DNA of 23,348 nt. Source: Amphimedon queenslandica. Lineage: Eukaryota; Porifera; Demospongiae; Haplosclerida; Niphatidae. Positions 1-10,442 of the stretch are shown here, in pieces. The position numbers were made by a program, and so were the translations under genes. The notes beneath the pieces are model-generated. The model had not been told where the DNA came from. It saw only the letters and a program-made list of their open reading frames with translations, and did no database searches. Each line of letters starts with the position of its first letter. Position 1 is the first letter of the stretch. The stretch is from contig NW_003546598.1 of the NCBI RefSeq assembly GCF_000090795.2, positions 39,525 to 62,872 on the forward strand, in the 5' to 3' direction.

Positions 1-28
1 GTTAGTCATTACATAATGTAATTATAGG

Positions 29-1140
29 TATTTTGTCTTGCATATTGTACTTCTTTTTCTCATAAAAATGAAGAGTACTGGAGACATGTATGTACTGATT
101 TTGTACTAACTACAGCTGAATATATGCCTGAATATTCTAAACGATTAAAGACTCACCTTATTTTGTATTTAGTGGATAGTATAGTTTCCTTTGGCCCTAC
201 TCAGTGCCATAATACAGAAAGGTAAATCGTAAATATACTAGTAGCTATATTTATTTTTTTATTTATTAACTTAGGTTTCAGTCTTTTAATTCTCATAATA
301 GAGCTCAGAATATCTATGGAAATAGGCAGTCTCCTAGCTGGGATATTGCTACGAAGTTTACTGTAATTTATAATCTTCGCTATATCTGCTCTGGTGAATA
401 CTTTAATGGATGACAGTATGTACTAACTTCTTTTAAGTATTAGCTGTTACATGTCTATGTATAGGTGTGATGAGGAGCTTCAGCGATTTTATTTTTTATG
501 AAAGGTACAGTCTTTCGGAATGGAACACCATCAAGTGAAACATTAGGTGAGAAAGACTTTTATAGTGTGGGCTGTCTCAGAAAAGTATGATAACTGAATT
601 ATGATTTAATGTTAGACTACTAAATCATAGCTTCCTCATGGTTCTACATGCTCTGCTTTATTGGATGTTGTTTGTGATAGCATTCCTTTGAAAGACTTAA
701 TTTAGACATGTTCTGTACATGGGCTACCACAAGATGTGACATTGAATTCCAGTGTTTTTGTGCATCTTGGAGTAATGAGTCAAAGAAAGACATTTGTCAA
801 TATTGGAGACTTCGTTAAAATAACTTCTGGCAATGTGAGTGTAACTGTAATAATGATGACAATAATTATTAGCATCAAACATTAGGTGAAATTTGGAGTG
901 TTGCTTAGTTGTTTCAAACTTGAATAGGATAAGGGATCTTTATGTATCGTGAGAAAATTGAAAGAGCAGTATGATAGCAATGGTAGTGTCCTTCAAAATG
1001 AATTTTAGTGTCCCCTTTTAACACTTACCACAGGATTATTTTTTATTCCTTCCACTATTGTTTATTCTTCAATTTCTGTTCCACATGTCTGTATTGCCAC
1101 TTGTTCTTTTAATTCTGATTTTACATGTTACAAATCATGA
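29..1140 (+). pseudogene. Decayed multi-exon gene resembling a fungal repeat-associated protein family
   Basis: Four exon-like blocks join in frame across three predicted GT-AG introns: 222-274 (53 bp), 416-464 (49 bp) and 835-885 (51 bp). Exon 1 reads LKTHLILYLVDSIVSFGP followed by HNTER. Exon 2 continues FQSFNSHNRAQ and NRQSPSWDIATKF. I recognise this from memory as the pattern 'K-H-L-L-x-H-L ... R-F-G-P ... E-x-F-E-x-F-N ... S-N-R-x-A-P-S-R-D-I-A' of an uncharacterised family abundant in basidiomycete genomes, often near KDZ-type transposons. The last blocks carry a FVNIGDFVKI strand and a Cys/His-bearing tail (SVPHVCIATCSFNS) like that family's C-terminus. In-frame stops at 411-413, near 507 and near 930 indicate decay. 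The gene probably begins outside the window, because position 29 follows an acceptor-like TATAG. No function is known to me. The family call is from memory; the exon structure is read directly. Confidence 0.5.
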
Positions 1141-1200
1141 TTTTTCTAACTCTTTGTATTGTTACAATATTTATTGTATGAATAATTGACAAGTATTGTG

Positions 1201-1380
1201 TTATTATTGTTGTTATTATTAATATTATTATTGTTGTTATTATTATTATTATTATTATTATCATCGTTATTATTATTATTATTATTATGAGAGAGAGAGA
1301 GATGTGGGAAAAGGGGGAGAAACCCATAATTATAGTAATAATTATTATTATTATAAAGAGAAAAACCAAACGAAAAAGGA

Positions 1381-1422
<42 letters not shown>

Positions 1423-1424
1423 CA
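1201..1424. repeat. (TTA)n / (ATT)n microsatellite
   Basis: Two long tracts of TTA/TTG triplets (about 1201-1288 and 1381-1424) are separated by a GA-rich stretch with GAGAGAGAGA at 1290-1300. Open frames here encode only poly-Ile or poly-Leu and are products of the repeat. The stretch 1425-1656 holds nothing I recognise. Confidence 0.9.
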
Positions 1425-1656
1425 TTATTATTAATTGATAATCTATTAATAGTAATGAATATAGTTATTAGTCATCAATGAATATAATTATCACTATCAG
1501 ACACGTACTGATGTCGCTATTGATTGAGGCTGATTCATCATTATAGATCAGTAAAATTGCCCATCCGGTGCGAATCAGACCATGTTAGTCATATCTGAAG
1601 CGTTACAGGATCAGGATCTGTCCAGGTTTCAGCTATTGGGATTGTAGTATAGCATA

Positions 1657-2590
1657 TTATGACAAAGACACACTGTTGCAATATTGGTCTTTTTTAAATT
1701 CTTCATCACAAAAACGCTTATCTGATTTCCAGATTTCTCTCATTTTATCTCCAACTTCATGTTTCTCACCCTCACTTATTAATTGCTGTAACTCATTAGA
1801 AAACTGATGATCAATAGTCGACATTACTTGACATTTCAGAATCCTGCTCTGAATCGAGAGGGATTTCTGTATGTTCATATTTATACAGCTTTTGAGCACT
1901 CAAATCTCATTCTGTTCTAGCATTTTGCTTTCTTTTCATCTGGCTTTGTGATGACATGTAAGACAGTCGTGCATGAGAAGATGGGCATTGACGTTTGAAC
2001 TTCTTACTGGGACTTTCTGCAACAGTTCTCCTCACTTGGTGATCGAGGTTGGACTTCATACGCACGCACCCGGGACACAATAATTCTTCTGCGTCTCTTC
2101 TTTCTTTCGATACTTTGACCTTACCAATCTCAAACCACATTAGGCAACCAACAGAGTCAACCCTAGATATTGGTTCTACAGTTTCACGAACACCCTTGCA
2201 ATGGAATCTTATAACACTTTTATAGTTTTCATACTCAGATAGTGCAAAGCCAAGACAAAACTCGTGAGCAGCAGAGAATGGAGAGACTTTGCAAAGGAGA
2301 CCTTCAATTGCTGGTATTACTGAATCACTTAGTAAGCCCTGCTCCATAAATCTCATCAAAATATGAACAGTATACTTACCAGCAAAAGTAACCGAAAATC
2401 GAAACCTTGACATCATTCCCAAAGGTGGATGTGAGTATAGCTGTTTGTGGGTTATGATGACACAGGATTTACTTTCAAATGTGCACTTCACAGCCACAAA
2501 ATGCTCAAACTTCTTCACTTCTGTCAATATATTTTCCACGAGATCAGCATTCTGCGCAGAGAGAGCTATCGCAAAGCAACTTTACCAAAC
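1657..2590 (-). pseudogene. Unrecognised protein remnant with CPGC motif
   Basis: A long reading frame on the minus strand runs from about 2590 to 1905 without needing an ATG (the upstream residues SCFAIALSAQNADLV are in frame), so it is likely an internal exon. It contains a mixed alpha/beta-looking region, then LLCPGCVRMKSNLDHQ (a possible half of a Cys-based metal site), then a basic stretch (SPSKKFKRQ) and MKRKQNARTE. A TGA near 1905 interrupts it. After the stop the same frame continues as KYEHTEIPLDSEQDSEMS, and a single frameshift leads into FSNELQQLISEGEKHEVG down to 1657. The acidic and helical tail resembles uncharacterised repeat-associated proteins I have seen in sponges and cnidarians, but I cannot name the family. 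One stop and one frameshift make it a likely pseudogene. Confidence 0.45.
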
Positions 2591-2869
2591 AAACGCATGC
2601 TTTACAATGACCACATCCATTCAATTGATTATTAATTAAAACGTAATAATAAAAATACGGATATAACACGGTTTGTAACTTCCAAGATCTACGCAGTCAT
2701 GCAGCAGGAGTTGATACACAGTAGGACACTCTCCCTAAAATTATGTACTCTTGGTATGAGGTACTTGCTCATACAATAATATCTAGGTATCCATTGTAAT
2801 AACAACATGGCATTCAATTGTTTGGGTGTAACTGTGTCGCTTTAATAAAATTAATTTCGCTTCTTTTGC

Positions 2870-3180
2870 CGTTGTGTACAACTTCTTCAATTTTTGATTC
2901 ATGACACTTCTACAGGCTTCACCTGCAATTGAAGACATAAATACTTAAAATTTATTTTTTCCACTTGTTCCCATGTGCCCACTTTATGGCAAAAATTATG
3001 CACAAAGTCGGAAGCACACTCCCAGTACACCATGCCTCTAAAGGGGCCACTTTTTTGCAGAAAGCAGGATAAATTTTACCAATGTGATTTCTTCTTCATT
3101 CAACCAATCTTGAGTATAAATTGCAGAGGTTTCTAGGTTTAGTTACTGGTCGTATTTGTCTCTTATTCTTTCTTGAGTTG
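2870..3180 (-). pseudogene. Myb/SANT-like domain fragment
   Basis: On the minus strand, QDWLNEEEITLVKFILL followed by AKKWP starts near 3114. After a TAG and a frame change it continues as VYWECASDFVHNF and GTWEQ (to about 2963). This is the W...W...W spacing of transposon-associated Myb/SANT-like domains, where an EEE-x-x-L-V-x-F segment is followed by WP and then a W-x-x-A-x-x-F-V helix. A GT-AG-like gap follows, then GEACRSVMNQKLKKLY, as expected for the third helix and linker. The piece could be the N-terminal part of the same element as the 1657-2590 remnant, which lies downstream on the same strand, but I cannot join them. The rest of 2591-3315 shows nothing further. Confidence 0.4.
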
Positions 3181-3315
3181 GGGGTCTCAGCAGAAGCCTC
3201 AGCACTGAATATCTGACTAGCTGCAATTTTTAACCATGTGATCACTGTGGAATGCAATTGAACTTTCTAATAATGGCACAAATTTCACTAAAGGTAAATT
3301 GTGTCATACCTCCTC

Positions 3316-3620
3316 TGTGGTGTGACTGTGAGACAAGTGAGATGGTGTGGCATTGAGAGGAGGGAGATGGTTGGACAGTGAGAGCATGGAGATGGTGAGG
3401 TAGTCATAGCGGGGAGTTGGTGTGGCAGTGAGAGCAGCAAAATTGTGAGGCAGTGGGAACAGGGATATGGTGTGGCACTGTGAGCAGGGAGATGAAGTAG
3501 CAGTGAGAGCAGTGAGATGGTGTTGCAGTGACAGCAGGAAGATGGTGAAGCACTGAGAGCAGGAAGATAGTCAGGCAATGAGAGCAGGGAGTTAGTGTGG
3601 CAGTGAGAGCTGGGACAAAA
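3316..3620. repeat. 25-bp minisatellite, left block
   Basis: About 12 degenerate copies of a 25-bp unit close to GTGTGGCAGTGAGAGC plus AGGGAGATG. The block is purine-rich with few C on the + strand. It stops at the left end of the hAT element and the same repeat resumes at its right end, so the two blocks were originally one array. The minus-strand open frame here (3288-3689) is a by-product of the repeat. Confidence 0.9.
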
Positions 3621-3635
3621 CAGACCCTGAAATAA
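3621..3635 (+). repeat. hAT terminal inverted repeat, left
   Basis: CAGACCCTGAAATAA, matched at 14 of 15 positions by the reverse complement of 6361-6375. It begins with CAG as many hAT ends do. Confidence 0.8.
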
Positions 3636-3829
3636 CTTTTGAAAATGATTGGTCACAGTGTCAAAACAAAAATAATTTTGATTGGACAAATATTGTACTG
3701 GGTAGGTCGTTTTTTAAAACACATTTTTTAACAATAAAAAAGAAACAAGGGCTAAAGAGACATGTATTATTAAAGAAAAAGAGACAAAGAGATCATTACA
3801 ATACAAAAAAGGACAAAAAGAGTATGTAT

Positions 3830-6198
3830 AGAGATTTAAGACATCTATAGAGTATGAAATATCAGTTGGAGAATCATCATTAAGCCAATTATCCCAATCT
3901 TCTAATTAAGTAATTTCATCAGCTTCTGACTCAGACTCCTTCTCACCTGTTAGTACTGATGATGATGAACATGTTTGATCTTTCGTACCACAGTGCTGCC
4001 TATATGGTTTACATGGCTGCTGATCTACTCGTCTCGTTTTTGCCTTCCACCACTTCTGTCTGCAATGTAACTGTGCAAAGGTAAGCAATCAGAGTTAATA
4101 GTAATAAGATTTTTGACTGTGTTGTTACTAAGAGACGACATTCTTGTACCTTTGATGACGTTAAACGTTGAAAATATCTGCTCCAACTTCCATTAAAAGA
4201 AGGTAGAGAAAACGAGCTCTGCTAGTAGTAAAACATTTGACCATTCAGATGCTGTAGGTGCATTAAAAAGACGCCACCAAAACACTGATAACTCAGTAGA
4301 GAGAGAGATAAATTGGTTTGCATACACTATCATAGACTCAAATTCAGATAAGACTTCACTTGTTTGGGCACCAGCTCCTTGTAATGGTACTTCAAAATGT
4401 TCCACTAAATGGGTAATAGGAGACAAAGGATTTTTACCACCATTGTTGAAATCTTCAAGATCGCTTACTATCTTTGCCAGCCACAAGTAGATAACATAAA
4501 GATAATATCTTTCATTAAATCCGAATTAGACCACTCTAATCTGTGTTTGATACATGAAGTAATGGCTGTGCAGTAATCAGATGAGTGACTATCATAGTAT
4601 GTCTTGGCTTCACTAAATCTCTTTAATGTCTGTAGCTGATGTTATTATGTCTGTAGCTGATGTAGCTGATGTTCCCTTTCTTCCTCGGTAATTTTGCTTG
4701 TTATGAGATTATATGTAGGCCAATGTTCAATTTGTCGTTTACTTAATTGATCAGTCTCCTTTACTGTTCTAACAAGTGATGTCAGAGCTCCCAAAATATC
4801 AAGATCATCATTCTGCATGCATTTAGAAAAAGTAGCACAGGGTGATAGATCTACAAACACAGCACATCCCAATATGTACTTGGCTTCTGTCCAACGATTG
4901 TAAAATCCCTTTAACTTAGCACAATCTGTTGATCTAAATGAACAATTTTCTCAGAGAGATGACAGATGACCAATGAAAGCACCATATTTAGATACAACTC
5001 TTTTCATGGCACTTAACTAGTGACAAATCCACCTAGTCCCACATGCTCTTATAGGTTTAACAGCAGCATCATCAAATATGAGACATTTCTGAGATCACGA
5101 ACTATTCCTTCTAACTCTCTACTTTTCCTTGGCGATTTTTCATAAAGGTAGTAAAGTTGGAACAGCATGTTATCAATACCATCAAACCAAGTACCTTTCA
5201 ATGCATCCTTAATCGATAGCTCCAAACGATTAGCTACACATCACATCCAAAATATCCATGGGGTTTTTTTTCGAACAAACCTTTAAGACCTGCTGAAGCA
5301 ATATTAGCTGCAGCTCCATCAGTAGCAATTGCAACTAATTTTTTACAAGTTGGAGCATCACTAGCAGATATTCCATGATACTGAATTCCATCTAACAGAC
5401 AGTGATACAACCATCACTATTCAAACGCTCAGGCTGTAGTATAGAAAAGAATTTCATTCTTGAGTGAACCTTTTTATCAGAAGCAGTATGGTCACATCAG
5501 AGAACAAGCATGGCTTCATTGTCTATGTTAGCCTTATCTGTATAAGCATCTAATAGTATAGAGAAGAAATTGGCTTTAGATATTATGTCTAACAGTTTCT
5601 CTTGTTTTCACGATGCAATGTAGCTAATAAAATCCTTACAAGACTTTTCACTGAGATACAAATGGCCCAAATGAACTGCATGCCTCTTTTTGAGCTTGCA
5701 TAGCTTGGGATACTTTGCCAATGGTAACTTTTCAGTAGCAACAAAATAAGCAATATCAAATTTCCTCTTAAGTGCTTCTCTATCTTCATTGGACAAAGTA
5801 TGCAAGGAGTCAACAATAGGTGAATGCATAGAAATGCTTTTCTCCTTTGCATGTTCCCTGCTGAAGAGCTGCATGGCATTAACGTGCTGTTGTGACTGAG
5901 CATGGTCCTTAATATTGCTGGTCCGTATGGAGTCTGCCCCAGCAATCCACTTGTAGCTAAAGTTTCTTGTACAACTTATACTGCTCTTAAACTGCTTACA
6001 TATAACACACAACAACTTGTCACCTACTTTCTTTCCCGAGACAATAAGTGTTTCACACTCTAACAATGTTACATTCTTATAATCTCTATCCAGCTCAGTT
6101 TTCCACTTGTGATAAGTAGTAAATAGCACCATTCTTATCTTTGAGCCAGACAGATCCTCATTGCTAGTGGAATAACTTGTGGCAGCACTCCTTTTCAT
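3830..6198 (-). pseudogene. hAT transposase, C17orf113/ZNF862-like, decayed
   Basis: The start is an ATG at 6198; 196 codons stay open from there. Residues about 70-115 form a BED/TTF-like zinc finger: LLCVICKQF, then KWIAGADSIRTSNIKDH and a following HVNAM. The middle region is in pieces, for example EAKYILGCAVFVDLSPCATF (around 4860) and SKRQIEHWPTYNLI. The C-terminal hAT dimerisation region is clear: WWRLFNAPTASEWSNVLLLA (around 4250), then EQIFSTFNVIKGTRMSS in another frame. The tail WWKAKTRRVDQ and, past a TAA at about 3908, LEDWDNWLNDD match the end of C17orf113-like hAT proteins as I remember them. The full family length is represented, but many stops and shifts (for example 5608, 5450, 4640, 4195, 3908) rule out function. 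It cuts and pastes DNA in intact relatives. Confidence 0.75.
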
Positions 6199-6360
6199 TG
6201 TAAAACTTACACATGTGGTACTAATACTCCTAATTGATGCCTTATTAACTAACTAAATTAATTTATAATATTATGAATTGACTGGACAAAATGGCTGCCC
6301 ATTCATGCAATTGCATGGTCAAACTGCTGAATTGGACGGAAATTGTCTGAAGACCTACCA

Positions 6361-6375
6361 TTATTTTAGGGTCTG
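6361..6375 (-). repeat. hAT terminal inverted repeat, right
   Basis: Reads CAGACCCTAAAATAA on the minus strand, the inverted partner of 3621-3635. The minisatellite resumes at the next base. Confidence 0.8.
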
Positions 6376-9240
6376 CATGGTGAGGAAGTGAAAGCAGGAA
6401 GATGGTGAGAAGAGCAGGGTGTTGGTGTAGCAGTCAGAGCAGGAAGATAGTGAAGCAGTGAGAGCAGGGAGTTATTTTGTAAGTGAGAGCAGAGAGATGG
6501 TGTTGCAGTGAGAGCAGGTTCTTGATGAGGCAGTTTGAGCAGGGATATGGTGTGGCATAGAGAGCAGAATGATGGTGTGGCAATGAGAGTAAAGAGATGG
6601 AGTGGCAATAAAATGAGGGAGATGATTGGCATTGAGAGCAGGGAAATGGTGTTGCTGTGAGAGCAGGGAGATGGCAATGCAGTGAGAGAAGTAAGATGGT
6701 GTGGCAGTGAGAGCAGGAAGATTGTGTGGCAGAGAAAGCAGTGATATGGTGTGGCAATGAGAGCTGGGAGGTGGTGCAGCAGCAAGACCAGGGAGTTGTT
6801 GTGGTAGTGAAAGCAGGCAGAAGGTCTGGCAGTGAGAACAGAGAGATGGTGAGGCAGAGAGAGTAGGAAGATGGTGTGGCCGTGAAATCAAGGAGCAGTG
6901 AGAGTGGGAGATGGTGACGCAGCGAGAGCATGGAGATGGTGTGGTAGTGAGAACTATTAGCAGGAGATGGTGAGGCAGTGAAAGCAGGGAGAATGACAGA
7001 CTTAATGCGGCAGTGAGAGCAGGCAGATAGTGTTGCAGTCAAAGAAAAGAGGTAGTGTGGCTGTGAGAGCAGTGTTTGAGCAGCAGTGGAAACAAGGAGA
7101 TGGTGGGGGAGTGAAAGCAGGGAGATGGTTTGGCAGTGAAAGTAGGAAAATGGTGTGGCAATAAGAGAAGGGAGATGGTTGGCAGCAAGAGCAGGAAGAT
7201 TGTGTTGCAGTTTGAGCAGGGAGATGGTGTGGCATTGAGAGCAAGAAGATGATGAGGCAGTTTGAGCAGGGAGATGACATGGCAGACAGACAAGGGACAT
7301 GGTGTGTCAGCGACAACAAGGAGATGGTGCTGTAATAAGAGCAGGGAGATGGTTAGCAGGGAGATGGTATGGCCGTGAGAGCAGCGACATGATATGGTAA
7401 TGAAATTAGGAAGATGCTGAGGTAGTGAAAGCAGGGAAATGGTGTAGCAGTGAAAGAGGGGAAGTGTTGCAGTGAAAGCAGGAAGATGGTGTGGTAGTGA
7501 GAGCAGGGAGGTTGTGTGGCAGTGACAGCATTGAGAAGGTGTGGAAGTGAGAGCAGGCAGATTTAATGGCACTGAGAGCACAAAAATGGTGTGGCAGTCA
7601 GAGCATGGCGATGGTGTAGCAATAAGAACATTGAAATGTTGCGGCAGTGAAAGCAGAAAGATTGTTTGGCCAGGCGAGCAGTGAGATGGTAAGGCAGTGA
7701 GAGCAGGGCAATGGTGTGGCAGTGTGAACAGGGACATTGTGTGCTATTGTGAACAGGGACATATTGTGGCAGTGAGAGGTTTGGCAGTGAAAACAGAAAG
7801 ATCATGTGGCAGAAGAGCAAGGAGATAGTGAGGGAGTGACAGAAGGAATTTTGTGTGGCAGCAAGGGCAAGAAGTTGTTGTGGCAGTGAGGGCAGGGAGA
7901 TGATGTGGCGTGAGGGCAGGAAGATGGTGTTGCAGTGAGAAGGGGTGGCAGTCATATCAGGGTGGTGTGGCAGTGAGAGCAGGAAGATGGTGAGGCAGTT
8001 AATGCAGAGTCATGATGAGGCAGTGAGAGCAGGGAGATCGTTTGACTGTGAGTGGAGAAAGCAGGGAGATGTTGTTGCAGTTAGAAAAGGAGTTGTTGTG
8101 GCAGGGAGAGCAGGAAGATGGTGTTGCAGTGAGAGCATGGAGATGGTGTGGCAGTGACAGAAGGGAAGTAGTGAGGCACTGGAGCAAGGAGATGGTTTTG
8201 TAGTGAAAACAGGGAGATGGTGTGATAGTGAGAAAAAGAGATGGTGTGGCAGTGAGAGCAGGGAGATGGTGTGGCAGTGGTATAGTGCTGCAGTGAAAGC
8301 ATGGAGATTGTTAGCAGTCAGAACAGAAAGTAAGTGTGGCAGTGAGAGCAGGTTGTTTGTGAGGCAGAAGTGAGGCAGTGAAAGCAGGCAGTTGTCGCAG
8401 TGAGAGCAGGGAGATGGTGTGGCAGTGAGAGCATGGAGATGGTGTCACAGTGAGAGGAGGGAGATAATGAGGCAGTGAGAACAGGGAGTTGTTGAGGAAA
8501 TGAGAGGAAGGAGTTGGTGTGGCAGTAAGTGCATGGAGATGGTGATGCAGTAATAGCAGGAAGATGGTGTGGCTCTGAGAGCAGAAAGATGCTATGAGAG
8601 TGAGAATGGAAGATTGTGCGGCAATTAGAGCCTGGAGATGGTCTATCAGTGAGAGTAGGAAGGTGTGGCAATGAGAGCAGGGAGATAGTTTGTCAGTCAG
8701 AGAGGGAAGATGGTGTGGACATGAGAGCAGGGAGATGGTTAGGCATTGAGAGCAGGGAGATGTTGTGGCAGTGAAAGGAGAGAGATGATGTGGCAATGAG
8801 AGAGGGGACATGGTGTGGCAGTGACAGCCGGGAGATTTGTGGCTGCGAGAGCAAGGACTTGGTGTGGTAGTGAGAGTAGGCAGAGGGTGAGGCAGTTACA
8901 GCAGCGAGTTGGTGTGGCAGTGAGAGCAAACGGATGGGGTGGCAGTAAGAGCAGAGACTTGGTTTGGTACTGAGAGCAGGGAGATGGTGTGGCAGTGAGG
9001 GCAGGGTGTTGTTGTGGCAATGAGATCAGGGAGCTGGTGAGGCAGTGAAAGTGCAGAAATGGTGTGGCAATGAGAGCATGGAGACGGTTTGGCAGTGAGA
9101 TCAGGGAGATGGTGTGGCAGTGAGAGCAGGTAAATTGTGTGGCAGTGAGAGCAGGTAAATGGTGTGGCAGTGAGAACAGGTAAATGGTGTGGCAGAGAGA
9201 CCAGGGAGTTGTTGTGGCAGTAAGACCAGAGGGATGGTGA
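6376..9240. repeat. 25-bp minisatellite, main block (about 115 copies)
   Basis: About 2.87 kb of a degenerate 25-bp unit near GTGTGGCAGTGAGAGC plus AGGGAGATG, with frequent single-base variants and occasional 1-2 base length changes. The strands are highly asymmetric: + is G/A-rich, - is C/T-rich. The minus-strand consensus contains no stop trinucleotide in any frame. Because 25 is not a multiple of three, each frame steps through all three phases every 75 bp and encodes the same 25-residue cycle (parts: LLSLPHHLPALTATP and SPCSHCHTIS). This explains the overlapping minus-strand open frames up to 288 codons, which I do not regard as genes. At the right edge three neighbouring units share the variant CAGGTAAAT (about 9126-9187), a recent local duplication. 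Confidence 0.95.
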
Positions 9241-9639
9241 CACGACATTTAAATGAAGGAATTCCTGCAGTGAAGGAGTAGGGTCATGTCATTATTGTAG
9301 AGGAGGAAGAAAAACTCAATGGTAGTGGTGTCATGGGTACTCTTGCATTGCAGAATTCCAGTTTCCTTTATTGTGGCACTTTTGCCAACTTGGAGGGATA
9401 TAGCATCATGAGCTTTCTATGACGCAGTTTAAAGTTAATGAAGTAAATGATTGATGCAATCAAGGTAAAAAACTGAAGCAATTAATATATAAGGGACATG
9501 GGTCCGAAAATCATCAATGTTTGTACATCAGGTCCATTTCAATGGCAAAATTGTCTCACATTATGCCAATCTTTCTCTTGGTGAGAAATAATTCATTTCA
9601 TTGCTAGAAGTATATAATAGGAAAGCTTCCTGAAGCGGC

Positions 9640-10035
9640 TAATAAGAGTGGCATGTTCTATCGTAAGCCAAAATTAAAGTTTAGTTTAGAGGACAATATA
9701 TGGTATTACAAGAAGCCTGTTGGCACAATATTCTGTCTTCAAAATGGAAGAGTGTGTTTGTTAAGGCAAAATTGAATGCAGATGGTGTCAACAATCACAG
9801 TCGTATGGCCACATTAGTGAGCAGAATGTACAAAAGGGTGTAGCTGAAAAGTCTATTAAGATTGAAGTGGTCATTTTTAGTTTAAGAGGCATTCGTACAT
9901 ATGAGAGGATATCTGAAAAAACGAAGATGGAAGTTTTGAATTTGCTCTAACTTACTGATTTTAAGTTCAAAGGGAAAACCCCACCAGGGCCATTACAACC
10001 ACTTAATGACAATAGAGATGCAGGAGTTGATTAGC
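9640..10035 (+). pseudogene. Unrecognised coding trace
   Basis: Coding-like stretches lie in successive frames of the + strand: PEAANKSGMFYRKPKLKF and IWYYKKPVGTIFCL (from about 9630), then VKAKLNADGVNNHSRMATLV (about 9757), then KGVAEKSIKIEVVIFSLRG and TYERISEKTKMEVLNLL, ending FKGKTPPGPLQPLNDNRD (about 10010). The changes of frame and the stops suggest a decayed gene, possibly another transposon protein. I do not recognise the family. The left part of this gap, 9241-9639, shows no clear signal. Confidence 0.25.
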
Positions 10036-10329
10036 AATTGAAAGCAAATTAGAAGCTCTGTAACATGCTAGCTTGTACTTTTAATATAACATTCTACAAT
10101 TGGCAACTTTTTGGACAATTTGACTAACATTTGTCATTTTTTCTTATTTATCACTTGTCATTTAGCCTCAATTATTATTATCACTTTTATTAACATCAAA
10201 AGTGTTGTGAATATCAATTAAAACCAAGCAAGTGGCAACCCATTAGAACCTTCAAAAATTTGCAGTATATAACACAGCTTGTGGAACAAGTAAGCTTGGG
10301 TAAGAAAAGAGTGGTCATAACTACTTTGG

Positions 10330-10360
10330 CAGGTATATATTTGATCTACATATATACCTG
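10330..10360. other. Perfect 11-bp hairpin
   Basis: CAGGTATATAT (10330-10340) and ATATATACCTG (10350-10360) are perfect inverted repeats around a 9-base loop. An (AT)n run follows at 10428-10442. The role is unknown; an AT-rich palindrome of this size can arise by chance or be a transposon relic. Confidence 0.5.
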
Positions 10361-10442
10361 TCAAGTCAGTGACCAATGGGATCGGAGACTCAACATATAT
10401 ATTTCATAGGGGTATGTTATGTAATACATATATATATATATA

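Larger units (their letters stand above)
3621..6375 (-). mobile_element. hAT-type DNA transposon, 2755 bp, inserted in the minisatellite
   Basis: The ends are inverted repeats: CAGACCCTGAAATAA at 3621-3635 and, reverse complemented, CAGACCCTAAAATAA at 6361-6375 (14 of 15 match). Further inside, TTGGACAAA-like words recur near both ends (3682-3691, 6278-6286, 6332-6339). The interior is one hAT transposase remnant on the minus strand. A hAT insertion should show an 8-bp target duplication. The flanking octamers (3613-3620 and 6376-6383) do not match, so it has decayed or been lost to rearrangement within the repeat array. Confidence 0.8.

Noticed and set aside
1121..1481. Two opposite open frames rich in Ile or Leu
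   Set aside because: They are translations of the (TTA)n microsatellite.
3316..9240. CRISPR-like array
   Set aside because: The units are contiguous, with no spacers of unique sequence, and the genome is eukaryotic.
6366..9248. Overlapping minus-strand open frames of 70-288 codons
   Set aside because: All are translations of the 25-bp minisatellite, open in every frame because the consensus lacks stop triplets. They have no start context or domain, and all three frames give the same peptide cycle.
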